NCBI GenBank assembly: GCA_965237985.1
Contig: OZ250161.1
Location: 868,001 to 932,000, forward strand
Length of the DNA: 64,000 nucleotides
Direction: 5' to 3'
Origin: G965212025 sp965237985
Lineage (GTDB): Bacteria; Pseudomonadota; Gammaproteobacteria; Poriferisulfidales; Oxydemutatoraceae
A model generated the notes under the pieces. It had not been told where the DNA came from, made no database searches, and worked only from the letters and a program-made list of their open reading frames with translations. Below, piece by piece: positions 10,427 through 18,624 of the stretch. Position 1 is the stretch's first letter. Each line of letters starts with the position of its first letter. Both the position numbers and the translations under genes were made by a program.

Positions 10427-11557
10427 ATGATACAAGCAGGATTGATCACACGTTATTCAAATTGCCTGCCGCTCCCCGAAGGGGTGCAGGAGGTCAGTCT
10501 GAACGAAGGCAACACTCCATTGCTGCAACTGAAACACATACCCAGGCATTTCAGTAATCCCATTGAAATCTATGTGAAATTCGAAGGGGCCAACCCCACC
10601 GGTTCTTTCAAAGACCGCGGAATGACTGTGGCCGTCACACAGGCAAAACATGAAGGGAAACAGGCAATTGCCTGTGCCTCAACGGGAAATACTTCGGCTT
10701 CGGCAGCCGCTTACGCCGCACGGGCTGGCATGAAAGCGTTTGTGGTCATTCCGGAGGGAAAGATCGCTTTCGGAAAACTGGCACAGGCAGTTGCCGCCGG
10801 AGCCGTCGTAGTGCAAATCGACGGAAATTTTGATCGCGGGCTGGTGCTGGTGCGTGAGGTGGCGAACGAGGTCGGGATGGTGCTGGTAAATTCCATCAAC
10901 CCGTATCGTCTCCAGGGCCAGAAAACAGCCGCTCTTGAGATCCTGGAAGTTTTGGAGGAGCCCCCGGACTATCACTGCCTGCCGGTAGGAAATGCCGGAA
11001 ACATCAGTGCCTACTGGATGGGGTACACCGAAGCGGCCGGCAAAGAAGGAGAAGGCACCAGAAAAGCGCAAGCCTTTTTTGGTTCGCATTACCGCAAGGC
11101 ACCGGTTACCACCACGTCCCGACCAAAAATGCTGGGCTATCAGGCCAGCGGCGCTGCACCCATTGTTTCCGGGCAGGTCGTTTTGCATCCGGAAACCGTG
11201 GCAACGGCTATTCGTATTGGTAATCCACAAAGCTGGGGTCAGGCACTGGCAGCGGAAAGAGAATCCGGAGGGTGGTTCAGAACTTGCGAAGATCATGAAA
11301 TCCTTGCTGCACAACGCCTGCTTGCTACCGAAGAAGGAATATTCTGTGAACCTGCCTCAGCGATTTCATTGGCAGGGCTACTGAAAGACGAACGCGCCGG
11401 GCGGATAACAAAAGGAGCCCGAGTTGTCTGCACATTGACCGGGCACGGATTGAAGGACCCAGAAATCGTAACCCGAAACCTGGATGAAACCATCAAAAAC
11501 ACAAAAGCAACAGCGGATGCGTTGCGGCACGTCGTTGCCAATGTTCTGGGACTATAA
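10427..11557 (+). CDS. thrC: Threonine synthase
   Basis: 376 aa. A PLP enzyme that converts O-phosphohomoserine to threonine. The PLP lysine is in GSFKDRGM (about residue 61), the phosphate-binding loop reads ASTGNTSAS, and EGNTPLL near the N-terminus is typical of the short class of threonine synthases. The 216 bp between hom and thrC contains no gene; thrC may have its own promoter there. The closing residues of the family (TGHGLKDPE) are intact. Confidence 0.95.
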   Translation: MIQAGLITRYSNCLPLPEGVQEVSLNEGNTPLLQLKHIPRHFSNPIEIYVKFEGANPTGSFKDRGMTVAVTQAKHEGKQAIACASTGNTSASAAAYAARAGMKAFVVIPEGKIAFGKLAQAVAAGAVVVQIDGNFDRGLVLVREVANEVGMVLVNSINPYRLQGQKTAALEILEVLEEPPDYHCLPVGNAGNISAYWMGYTEAAGKEGEGTRKAQAFFGSHYRKAPVTTTSRPKMLGYQASGAAPIVSGQVVLHPETVATAIRIGNPQSWGQALAAERESGGWFRTCEDHEILAAQRLLATEEGIFCEPASAISLAGLLKDERAGRITKGARVVCTLTGHGLKDPEIVTRNLDETIKNTKATADALRHVVANVLGL

Positions 11558-11589
11558 AAACCAGATAGCAAAATTCTCCTGCTGGTTTT
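11557..11589 (+). terminator. Possible terminator hairpin after thrC
   Basis: An inverted repeat AAAACCAG/CTGGTTTT with a 17-nt loop directly follows the thrC stop and ends in a short T run. The stem is AT-rich and the loop long, so efficiency is doubtful. Confidence 0.3.
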
Positions 11590-11641
11590 CCTGATAGCCA
11601 CTGGGCGGAATTTTGTCCCGACGCGCATTCAGGCACAGACC

Positions 11642-12430
11642 ATGAAACTGCACCGCAGGTTTTCCCCAATGCGTGCCCTGTTTACCTGCTTATTGCTGGT
11701 CGCCATCGGCGGTGCGTCAGGTGCAAACGACTTGCAACGTATTTTACAGATCGGCCAGGCACAAGCGCAGGAAAGTGCCGCGGTACAGAAACAGGTAGAC
11801 CGCCTGGCCAACGCAGCACACAAAGCATTCACGGATTATGAACAAAAGTTGCGTGAACTGGAGTATGCCAATTTGTACAATCGCCTTTTGCAGGCGCAGG
11901 TAAAAGCTCAGTCGACGCAAATCCACAATTTCAGCACTTCGCTGGAAAATGCAGCGACGCTGGAAAAACGCATCTTGCCGCTGTTGCTGCGCATGACCGA
12001 AGCTCTGGAACGCTTTGTCGGCGCGGACATGCCTTTCTTGAAAGCCGAGCGGGAAGCACACATTCAATCCCTTTACGCACTCCTGGAACGTCCCGACAAA
12101 ACCGTGGCCGATAAATTCCGCGAGGTTTTCGCCAGCTATCAAAGAGAAGAAGAATACGGCAGAACGTTCGGAAGCTATCAACAGGATTTTGTGCTGGCCG
12201 GGAGGAACCGCATGGTAAATATCTTGCGCATCGGCAGAATTGCGTTGCTGTACCAGACAAGAGATGGAAAACAATGCGGCACCTGGGATCGTCAGGCCGG
12301 ACAATGGCGCACGCTGGCTGATAAACTCTACCTACGCTCAGTCACACAAGGTTTGCGTATTGCTCGTCGTCAGGCGGCACCGGACCTGTTGATCGTGCCA
12401 ATTCCTGCCGCAATAAAAGAACCCGGCTGA
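11642..12430 (+). CDS. DUF3450 family periplasmic protein of a TonB system
   Basis: 262 aa. A signal peptide (about residues 1-27, ending GASGA) precedes a long coiled-coil region (about 30-110) and a compact C-terminal part. It matches the DUF3450 family, which is encoded next to TtpC/ExbB/ExbD/TonB sets in many marine gammaproteobacteria. The biochemical role is unknown; a periplasmic part of the energy-transfer complex is likely from context. It is the first gene of a six-gene plus-strand operon and touches the next gene with a TGATG overlap at 12430. Confidence 0.85.
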   Translation: MKLHRRFSPMRALFTCLLLVAIGGASGANDLQRILQIGQAQAQESAAVQKQVDRLANAAHKAFTDYEQKLRELEYANLYNRLLQAQVKAQSTQIHNFSTSLENAATLEKRILPLLLRMTEALERFVGADMPFLKAEREAHIQSLYALLERPDKTVADKFREVFASYQREEEYGRTFGSYQQDFVLAGRNRMVNILRIGRIALLYQTRDGKQCGTWDRQAGQWRTLADKLYLRSVTQGLRIARRQAAPDLLIVPIPAAIKEPG

Positions 12431-13782
12431 TGCGAGCTGCAGATATTGCCGCCATCGTTTTAGGGTCATGGTGTTTGGCCTGCGTCCCGACTGCGCAGGC
12501 ATTCTCGCTACCCGATATGCTCAGCGGACTTGAAGATGCCTACCAGAACGATGAAGAAACCAATGCCAAACGTCTGGAGACATTCCGCAACACCGTGAGC
12601 GAACAAAACAAAATGCTCGCCGAAGTCACACAACAACTGCGCGCGGCGGAAAAAAATTCCGCCACACTCGAACAAAGGTTTGCCCAGAACGAAAAGAAAA
12701 TAAGCGAACTGGAAATTTTATTGAACCGGCACTTGGGGACCACGGGTGCAATATTCGGGATTTTGAAACAAGTGGCCGGCGACATGCGCAGCCGTTTCCA
12801 AGACTCCCTGCTCAATGAGCAGCACCCGGAACGTGTGCGTTTCCTGAGCACCTTGATTGAAAAAATGGGACATCCCGGACAGCTGGCATCGGTCGAAGAC
12901 ATGGAAACATTATGGGGTGAAATCAGCCGTGAAATGCTCGAGTCCGGAGAAGTGGAACGTTTGACAGCGGACGTGGTACTGGCTGACGGCACTTCTTTGC
13001 CACAAACAGTGCTGAGGATCGGGATCTTCAATATCATTTCCGATGGTGAATACCTGCGCCACGACCCCAAAAACAATCGCTATGTCAAACTGGATCGCCA
13101 GCCCGGCGGAGGGATGCCGACGCTGGCACGGGAATTGCAAAACGCTGATTCTGGACTGCTTCCCTTTGCCATTGATCCCTTGCGCGGCCAGCTCCTGTCG
13201 GCCCTGGTGCAGGAACCAGACCTCCTGGAACGCATTCAACAAGGCGGCATAATTGCTTACATGATCATCGCGCTCGGTTTCGTTGCTCTGCTGGTGGCAC
13301 TGGCACGTCTGTTGGTGTTGTCAATAAACACGGTTCACCTGCGCCGGCAAATGAAAAATTTCCACGAAACGGGCGACAATGCACTGGGCAGGATTGTGCG
13401 CGTTTACCACCAACATCGAGATTTCGATGTGGAGGCTTTGGAACTCAAATTAAATGAAGCCATTCTCGCAGAAACACCACGTTTCAACAGCGGCCTGTTA
13501 TTTCTGAAAATTGTTGCCATTATTGCACCCCTGTTGGGACTTCTGGGAACGGTGACCGGCATGATCGTGACTTTCCAGGCCATCAGCCTGTTTGGAACTG
13601 GAGAACCAGAATACATGGCGAGCGGCATTTCGCAGGCACTGGTAACCACAGTGCTGGGGCTTGGCGTGGCTATTCCGGTCATTCTTCTCCACACCCTGCT
13701 CTCAAGCCGCTCCCAGAGCCTGGCACAGATCCTGGAGGAACAGTCGATGGGCATGCTGGCAACACATGCCGCAGGCAAATAA
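12430..13782 (+). CDS. TtpC-like MotA/TolQ/ExbB proton channel with periplasmic coiled coil
   Basis: 450 aa. A signal peptide ending AQA (about residue 24) leads to a periplasmic coiled-coil domain (about 35-270), one membrane helix (about 275-298) and the ExbB/TolQ core with two helices (about 355-378 and 400-425). The core carries PLLGLLGTVTGMI and GISQALVTTVLGLGVAIP, the family's proton-path signatures. This build matches TtpC, which works with the TonB2/TonB3 systems of Vibrio and relatives. It probably turns proton motive force into TonB movement together with the shorter ExbB downstream. Confidence 0.88.
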   Translation: MRAADIAAIVLGSWCLACVPTAQAFSLPDMLSGLEDAYQNDEETNAKRLETFRNTVSEQNKMLAEVTQQLRAAEKNSATLEQRFAQNEKKISELEILLNRHLGTTGAIFGILKQVAGDMRSRFQDSLLNEQHPERVRFLSTLIEKMGHPGQLASVEDMETLWGEISREMLESGEVERLTADVVLADGTSLPQTVLRIGIFNIISDGEYLRHDPKNNRYVKLDRQPGGGMPTLARELQNADSGLLPFAIDPLRGQLLSALVQEPDLLERIQQGGIIAYMIIALGFVALLVALARLLVLSINTVHLRRQMKNFHETGDNALGRIVRVYHQHRDFDVEALELKLNEAILAETPRFNSGLLFLKIVAIIAPLLGLLGTVTGMIVTFQAISLFGTGEPEYMASGISQALVTTVLGLGVAIPVILLHTLLSSRSQSLAQILEEQSMGMLATHAAGK

Positions 13783-13810
13783 TTTTTTCCACAACCTGTT
13801 TTCCCATTGG

Positions 13811-14395
13811 ATGAGTTGGCTGTATCAACAGCTTCCCCTGTTTGAAACACTGGCACGTTTTTTTGAGTTGGGCGGCGTAGTCCAGGTTTTTATCGCTGGT
13901 GTCGCACTGCTGCTTTGGACCCTGATTTTTGAGCGCCTAATATATTTTCAGGCAGCTCACGCCCGCATGGTGCAAACCACACTGGCCGCATGGCCGCGCG
14001 ACAATGTCTGCTCCGCCTGGCACAGCAGGCACTTGAAAGCGCAATTTTTTTCCGAAGTCTCGCAGTCTCTGGAACGCAACCTGCCGTTGATCCGGACCTG
14101 CGTAACCCTGGCCTTGTTGCTGGGCCTGCTGGGCACGGTGAATGGCATGATCCAGGTTTTTGAGGCGCTTGCAACCTTTGGCAACAGCAGCCCCAAACAC
14201 ATTGCAATCGGCTTTTCCCATGCCACGATTCCCACTATGGCAGGCATGGTGGTTTCGCTTTCCGGCCTGGGCTTCAGTGCCTGGCTTTCCGCCCGTGCCG
14301 AACACGAAAAAAACCAGTTCAGCAAACTCCTGACGGCAACCATCAACCGCGGCCCACCCCTTAGGCACAAAATTGCCAGAGAACCGGAATCATGA
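13811..14395 (+). CDS. exbB: ExbB-like proton channel (short type)
   Basis: About 194 aa from ATG 13811. The frame is also open from ATG 13766, which would overlap the previous gene by 17 bp; 13811 gives the usual short N-terminus ahead of the first helix. Three membrane helices are visible (about residues 20-42, 90-112 and 140-162). The second contains LLLGLLGTVNGMI and the third follows GFSHATIPTMAGMVVSL, both ExbB/TolQ hallmarks. It overlaps exbD by 4 bp (ATGA). Confidence 0.9.
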   Translation: MSWLYQQLPLFETLARFFELGGVVQVFIAGVALLLWTLIFERLIYFQAAHARMVQTTLAAWPRDNVCSAWHSRHLKAQFFSEVSQSLERNLPLIRTCVTLALLLGLLGTVNGMIQVFEALATFGNSSPKHIAIGFSHATIPTMAGMVVSLSGLGFSAWLSARAEHEKNQFSKLLTATINRGPPLRHKIAREPES

Positions 14396-14796
14396 GGAAG
14401 ATGCGACGCGAAAGAAAAAACGACGAGCTCGACATCAACGTGACCCCGATGCTCGATGTCGTTTTCATTATGCTGATTTTCTTTATCGTCACTGCTACGT
14501 TCGTCAAAGAAGCAGGAATTGAAATCCACCGACCTCAGGCAACAAGCACCCGAACTCTGGAACAGGCGGATATTCTGGTCACCATCACCGCTGGCAACAT
14601 GATCTGGATCAACGGACAGGCGGTCGAACCCGACCGGTTGTACGCCTATATTGAGCGCCTGCGTGCGGAAAATCCCTTGGGTTCGGTACTAATCCAGGCA
14701 GACCGAAAAGCCCATGCCGACACCTTGGTGAAAGTCATGGACGCGGCCCACCTGGCCGGGGTGAAAAGCATGGCAATTGCAAGCGAATTGAGGTGA
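14392..14796 (+). CDS. exbD: Biopolymer transport protein ExbD
   Basis: 134 aa. A short cytoplasmic tail is followed by a single helix containing NVTPMLDVVFIMLIFF (about residues 15-30); the aspartate in this helix is the conserved proton-carrying residue. The periplasmic domain (about 45-134) has the family pattern with VLIQADRKAHADTLVKVMD. It forms the stator or rotor partner of ExbB. Confidence 0.95.
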   Translation: MRKMRRERKNDELDINVTPMLDVVFIMLIFFIVTATFVKEAGIEIHRPQATSTRTLEQADILVTITAGNMIWINGQAVEPDRLYAYIERLRAENPLGSVLIQADRKAHADTLVKVMDAAHLAGVKSMAIASELR

Positions 14797-14818
14797 ACAA
14801 AATGTTCGTTGCTGCACC

Positions 14819-15433
14819 ATGACCGCTCGTCTTTTGCTTGCCTTCATCCCCGCTGCCGGCGTCGTGCTGACGCTTTTCTGGGTCATGAATTTCTTAATCG
14901 TCACAGAAGAACACCACCTGCCCAAGGAAGTTCAGAAATACCTGTCACTGGATTTCACTCACCAGACACCCACGCCGTTGCCAACGTCAAGAGAACACCG
15001 CAAACCAAAAAAACAACGAATATCACAAAACACACCAAAACTGCCGCCGTTGACGCCTACCCGCTCGCCCACCACTGAGGAAATGGAAATAAAGGTTCCA
15101 ACTTTCCAACACACACTGCTTCAGCATGATGCCGCCTTCCATCCCAACGCTGACAGCGACTATTTTCCAATCCTGAAAGTGGCCCCGGAATACCCGCCAC
15201 GAGCACTTTCACGCGGCATCGAAGGCAGTTGCATGGTCGCATACACCGTAACCGACTCGGGCACCGTTGAGAATGTGCGCGTACTCGAGAACCGTTGCGA
15301 CAGCAAACTGTTTCACGCCGCTTCTCGCCGTGCCGCAAAAAAATTCCGTTACCGGCCGCGCATGTTGGATGGCCGCCCGGTAGGTGTCTCTGGAGTGAAG
15401 AATAATTTTGTTTTCCAGATCACTGAGCACTGA
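14819..15433 (+). CDS. tonB: Energy transducer TonB
   Basis: 204 aa. One N-terminal membrane anchor (about residues 5-25), a Pro/Thr/Lys-rich spacer (about 40-90) and a C-terminal TonB domain (about 115-200). The YPPRA motif near 127, the GxVxNVRVLE strand and FRYRP are family markers. It would contact TonB boxes of outer membrane receptors. No receptor gene lies in the window, so the cargo is unknown; iron, vitamin B12 or lanthanide chelates are possible. Confidence 0.93.
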   Translation: MTARLLLAFIPAAGVVLTLFWVMNFLIVTEEHHLPKEVQKYLSLDFTHQTPTPLPTSREHRKPKKQRISQNTPKLPPLTPTRSPTTEEMEIKVPTFQHTLLQHDAAFHPNADSDYFPILKVAPEYPPRALSRGIEGSCMVAYTVTDSGTVENVRVLENRCDSKLFHAASRRAAKKFRYRPRMLDGRPVGVSGVKNNFVFQITEH

Positions 15434-15482
15434 ATCACGCCTCGGTTCCAGCAAGCCCGCAGGCCTGAAGCCTGGACGCGCG

Positions 15483-16712
15483 ATGCGTTTTGCGCTGTTG
15501 CTGCTTTTTCTGTTTTTCCCCGCGACACTTTTTGCCACCACAGAAAACATGCCGACGACAGGACAACAGGCTTTTGAGACTTTGACAAAAGTGCAGGAAC
15601 TGTTCAAGGCGAAAAAATACCAAGCCGGCCACAAACAGCTGGCCTCTTTGCTGAATAAAAGCCTCGATGCCTATGCAAAAGCCCAGCTGTGGAACCTGGA
15701 TGCTTACGGCTACATTTTGCAGGAACGCTATCAAGATGCGGCGCGCAGCTACGGGAAACTCATGATGTTGTCCGGTCTCCCACCCGCTTTGCGCAACGGC
15801 ACCTTGCGCAGTTTGAGCCGCCTGCATTTCAATATGGAAAATTTCGCGGCAGCCATAAAGTGGGCATTGGAACTGGAAACAGCTGTTTCAGAACTGACAT
15901 CCGCGGACGCAATCCTGTTTGGCCAAGCATATCTCCAACAGGAACAGCCGAAAAAAGCTTTGTTCTACGTACAGTCTGCAATTTCCAAAATCCGCAGCCG
16001 CGGCGAAAAAGTTCCAGAAAATCTGTGGCTGGTTCTAAATACGGTCTACCACGAGCTGGCCGACCACGAAGGAAGGAGAGCCGCACTCAGCGAACTCGTT
16101 TCCAACTATCAAAAAAAACATTATGTCTTGGCCTTAGCTGCGCTGTACGGAACGCTGGCAAGACCCGACAATCAATTGGCTTTGATGGAAGGGCTTTACG
16201 CTTCGGGAATGCTGAACGAATCTGCCGAATTACTCCAGCTTGCCAAACTCCGTTTGCAAAATCGAAGCCCCTTCCAAGCGGCCCGACTGTTGCAGTCTGC
16301 GATACAAAATGGCGCGCTGAAAAACAATGGTGACAATCTGGAATTTCTTTTTCTGGCATGGCACGCCGCGCGTGATGACCGCCAGGCTGCATTGGCGCTT
16401 GAACGCGCAGCACAGCTTGCCCGGAACGGGCAATTGTATTTGCGCCTCGCACAACTTTTTATCGATAGGGGACTGTGGCAGAAAAGCGAAAAAGCAACAC
16501 GCGAGGCTTTGCGAAAAGGCAAACTGGTAGATGCTGGAAATGCACACCTTTTGTTAGGCGTGGCTCTGCTGAAACAAAAACACTTGGCACGGGCGAAAAA
16601 AGCATTTGAAAAAGCCAGATCAGTGTCCAGCAACGCCACTGCCGCAAAACAATGGCTTGCTCATCTGGCAGAGCAGACCCGGCTTGTCAAAGACACGGGA
16701 GATGGCAGCTGA
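15483..16712 (+). CDS. TPR-repeat protein of the TonB operon
   Basis: 409 aa from ATG 15483; an open extension to 15408 overlaps tonB and is not needed. A signal peptide (about residues 1-20, ending LFA) is followed by many tetratricopeptide-like helical pairs through residue 400, for example around AQLFIDRGLWQKSEKATREA. A periplasmic TPR protein regularly closes DUF3450/TtpC/TonB operons and is probably an assembly scaffold. The gene ends about 50 bp before the duplicated segment at 16761. Confidence 0.85.
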   Translation: MRFALLLLFLFFPATLFATTENMPTTGQQAFETLTKVQELFKAKKYQAGHKQLASLLNKSLDAYAKAQLWNLDAYGYILQERYQDAARSYGKLMMLSGLPPALRNGTLRSLSRLHFNMENFAAAIKWALELETAVSELTSADAILFGQAYLQQEQPKKALFYVQSAISKIRSRGEKVPENLWLVLNTVYHELADHEGRRAALSELVSNYQKKHYVLALAALYGTLARPDNQLALMEGLYASGMLNESAELLQLAKLRLQNRSPFQAARLLQSAIQNGALKNNGDNLEFLFLAWHAARDDRQAALALERAAQLARNGQLYLRLAQLFIDRGLWQKSEKATREALRKGKLVDAGNAHLLLGVALLKQKHLARAKKAFEKARSVSSNATAAKQWLAHLAEQTRLVKDTGDGS

Positions 16713-16760
16713 CCAAAAAGGCCGACCGACCATGCTCTTCGATGACGAAGACAGTCGTCA

Positions 16761-17188
16761 GGCATCCCGATGGAAACCCGCAAGCCCAGCCGCCACTGCC
16801 TCTTGATTAAAAGTCCAGGAAATTTCTGCCGTCAAAAACCACCCGCAGACCGACCGACGGTGAGCGGCAACCAGACGGCAAGTAGTTCACAAAATCGACG
16901 CCGGCGGTTTTGAAGCCGGGCAACAGAAAATTTCCTCCTCTGACAATGACAGTGGGAGCGACTGTTCCCACTCAGGCATCCCGATGGAAACCCGCAAGCC
17001 CCTGCACCACTGCCGCTTGATTAAAAGTCCAGGAAATTCCTGCCGTCAAAAACCACCCGCAGACCGACCGACGGTGAGCGGTAACCAGGCGGCAAGTGGT
17101 TCACAAAATCGACGCCGGCGGTTTTGAAGCCGGGCAACAGAAAATTTCCTCCTCTAGCAATGACAGTAGGAACGGCTGTTCCCACCCA
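16761..17188. repeat. Tandem direct repeat, two copies of about 214 bp
   Basis: Copy A (16761-16974) and copy B (16975-17188) both begin GGCATCCCGATGGAAACCCG and run in parallel with scattered substitutions. Copy B contains the stop and last 56 or so codons of the double-SUMF1 gene and continues into it; copy A is a detached duplicate of the same 3' end, now non-coding, between two convergent operons. The mismatches show it is not an assembly echo. Confidence 0.9.
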
Positions 17189-18610
17189 AGCACTTTTTGT
17201 CCATTCGGAAACGTTGCCGCCCATATCGTATATCCCTTCCCGAGTTTTATCCCCGGACCAGCTCCCTGGCGTTGCCGGCTGGTTCAGTCCGGCATCCCCG
17301 GTCAACGCCGGGGAAGGCTGGAATTCATTCCCCCATGGATAGAGTGTTTCACCTCGATTGGACGCAGTAATCGCCCATTCCTCACTGGTCGGCAAACGCC
17401 CACCTTCCCAGGCTGCATAAGCACTGGCAGACCACCAGTCCACTTCCACAACCGGCAGTTCAGGATTGTCCATCTGCTGTGACCAGTTGTCCGGCACATA
17501 AGTGTGAACATCCGGCTCGTTTTTATCCGCATATATGCCCAGTTGTGCAAAGGGATCCAGTAAAAAATTCCGGTACTGGCTACGGCTGACTTCATGAACC
17601 ATAAACAGTACTACCCTGTTCTCGTCGCCACCATCCGGCCCAATGATGTTCCTGATCTCATCAAACTCCTCTGCTGGGAAGTTTAAAATGTAATTAGCCG
17701 CTCTGGTGCCTTCAGGAATGCCCGTGCTGTACTGTCCAGCCGGGAATATCACGGTTTCCAATGCCTTGTGCCAGGGGGTGGTACGCGGCGGCTTTGCATC
17801 ATAAACACAGCGAAAACCCACGTAGGGTGAGCGATATCTGATCGGGGCATAGCGATTCAACAGGTTCAGGCCATAAAGTTCATAGGGCCGATCGTAGGCA
17901 TTGCCACCAAGGATTACCGGCTTCGGTGGGACATCATGATTTTGTCCCCACTCCGCCACATTCCCTCCCATATCGTGCACTCCTTCCGGCGTGTCGGTCT
18001 GCGGATGTACACCGCAACGTTGCGCGGCATTCAGGCGCCGGTCCCGGTAAGGCCAGGATGCATCGGTAAACTGATTCCCCCACGGGTAGAGGCGCTCTTC
18101 AAGCCCGGAGGCAACAGCAGTCCACTCGTCTCGGTAAGGGAGTCTGCCACCAATCGCTTTACAGTACGCGTGGGCATCGTAAAAAGTCACACCGCTCGCC
18201 GGAGCAGTGAGCTTGCCGCTGATTGCGTGATCACGCGTATTGCTTTTGTAGCTCCAGCCAAGTGGTTGTCCAGAAACCTGTATTTTGACTCCCGGAGAAG
18301 ACAGTTTTTCCCATTGCACAAAGCTCTGGAAGTTTCCCTGGCTCACTTCGCAACGGTCCACCCACAAACGGAGAATATCCGATTTCTGAACCCCGTCAGA
18401 AAACACGTGGTGAAAAGATCGGTTTTCCACGAAGCCCATGAGATGTTCGATCAGCACGCGATCGAATCGGGTTGCCGGCGTCTCCTCCTCCGGCATCGCG
18501 TTGATAGTGATTGATTCTAGACCGGGAGGAAAAAAAGTGGGGTGAAGCTTGTACAAGACTATTGCCGCGACAAACACAATCAGGCCCGCGAGCGAAACTT
18601 TCTTCCACAT
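17021..18610 (-). CDS. Membrane-anchored protein with two SUMF1/FGE-sulfatase-like domains
   Basis: 529 aa from ATG 18610 (MWKKVS); an upstream open extension would overlap the previous gene. One N-terminal membrane helix (about residues 5-21) places the rest in the periplasm. Two formylglycine-generating-enzyme-like domains follow (about 80-275 and 290-520). Each has the family markers: GGRLPYRDEW and GGRLPTSEEW, YPWGNQF and YPWGNEF, YDMGGNV-type motifs (HDMGGNVAEW, YDMGGNVSEW), and RSPYVGFR or RSPSVGLR. The catalytic cysteine pair of true FGE is absent, so these are likely binding or structural modules, as in GldJ/GldK. Last gene of a four-gene operon; its 3' end is duplicated downstream. 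Confidence 0.85.
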   Translation of the reverse strand: MWKKVSLAGLIVFVAAIVLYKLHPTFFPPGLESITINAMPEEETPATRFDRVLIEHLMGFVENRSFHHVFSDGVQKSDILRLWVDRCEVSQGNFQSFVQWEKLSSPGVKIQVSGQPLGWSYKSNTRDHAISGKLTAPASGVTFYDAHAYCKAIGGRLPYRDEWTAVASGLEERLYPWGNQFTDASWPYRDRRLNAAQRCGVHPQTDTPEGVHDMGGNVAEWGQNHDVPPKPVILGGNAYDRPYELYGLNLLNRYAPIRYRSPYVGFRCVYDAKPPRTTPWHKALETVIFPAGQYSTGIPEGTRAANYILNFPAEEFDEIRNIIGPDGGDENRVVLFMVHEVSRSQYRNFLLDPFAQLGIYADKNEPDVHTYVPDNWSQQMDNPELPVVEVDWWSASAYAAWEGGRLPTSEEWAITASNRGETLYPWGNEFQPSPALTGDAGLNQPATPGSWSGDKTREGIYDMGGNVSEWTKSAWVGTAVPTVIARGGNFLLPGFKTAGVDFVNHLPPGYRSPSVGLRVVFDGRNFLDF

Positions 18611-18624
18611 GGCAAAACTGGATT

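Noticed and set aside
12540..13076. Minus-strand frame inside the TtpC-like gene
   Set aside because: Shadow of a clear ExbB-family gene; Ser/Arg-rich composition typical of antisense frames.
17021..18610. True formylglycine-generating enzyme for sulfatases
   Set aside because: The active-site cysteine pair is missing in both domains and no sulfatase gene is nearby.
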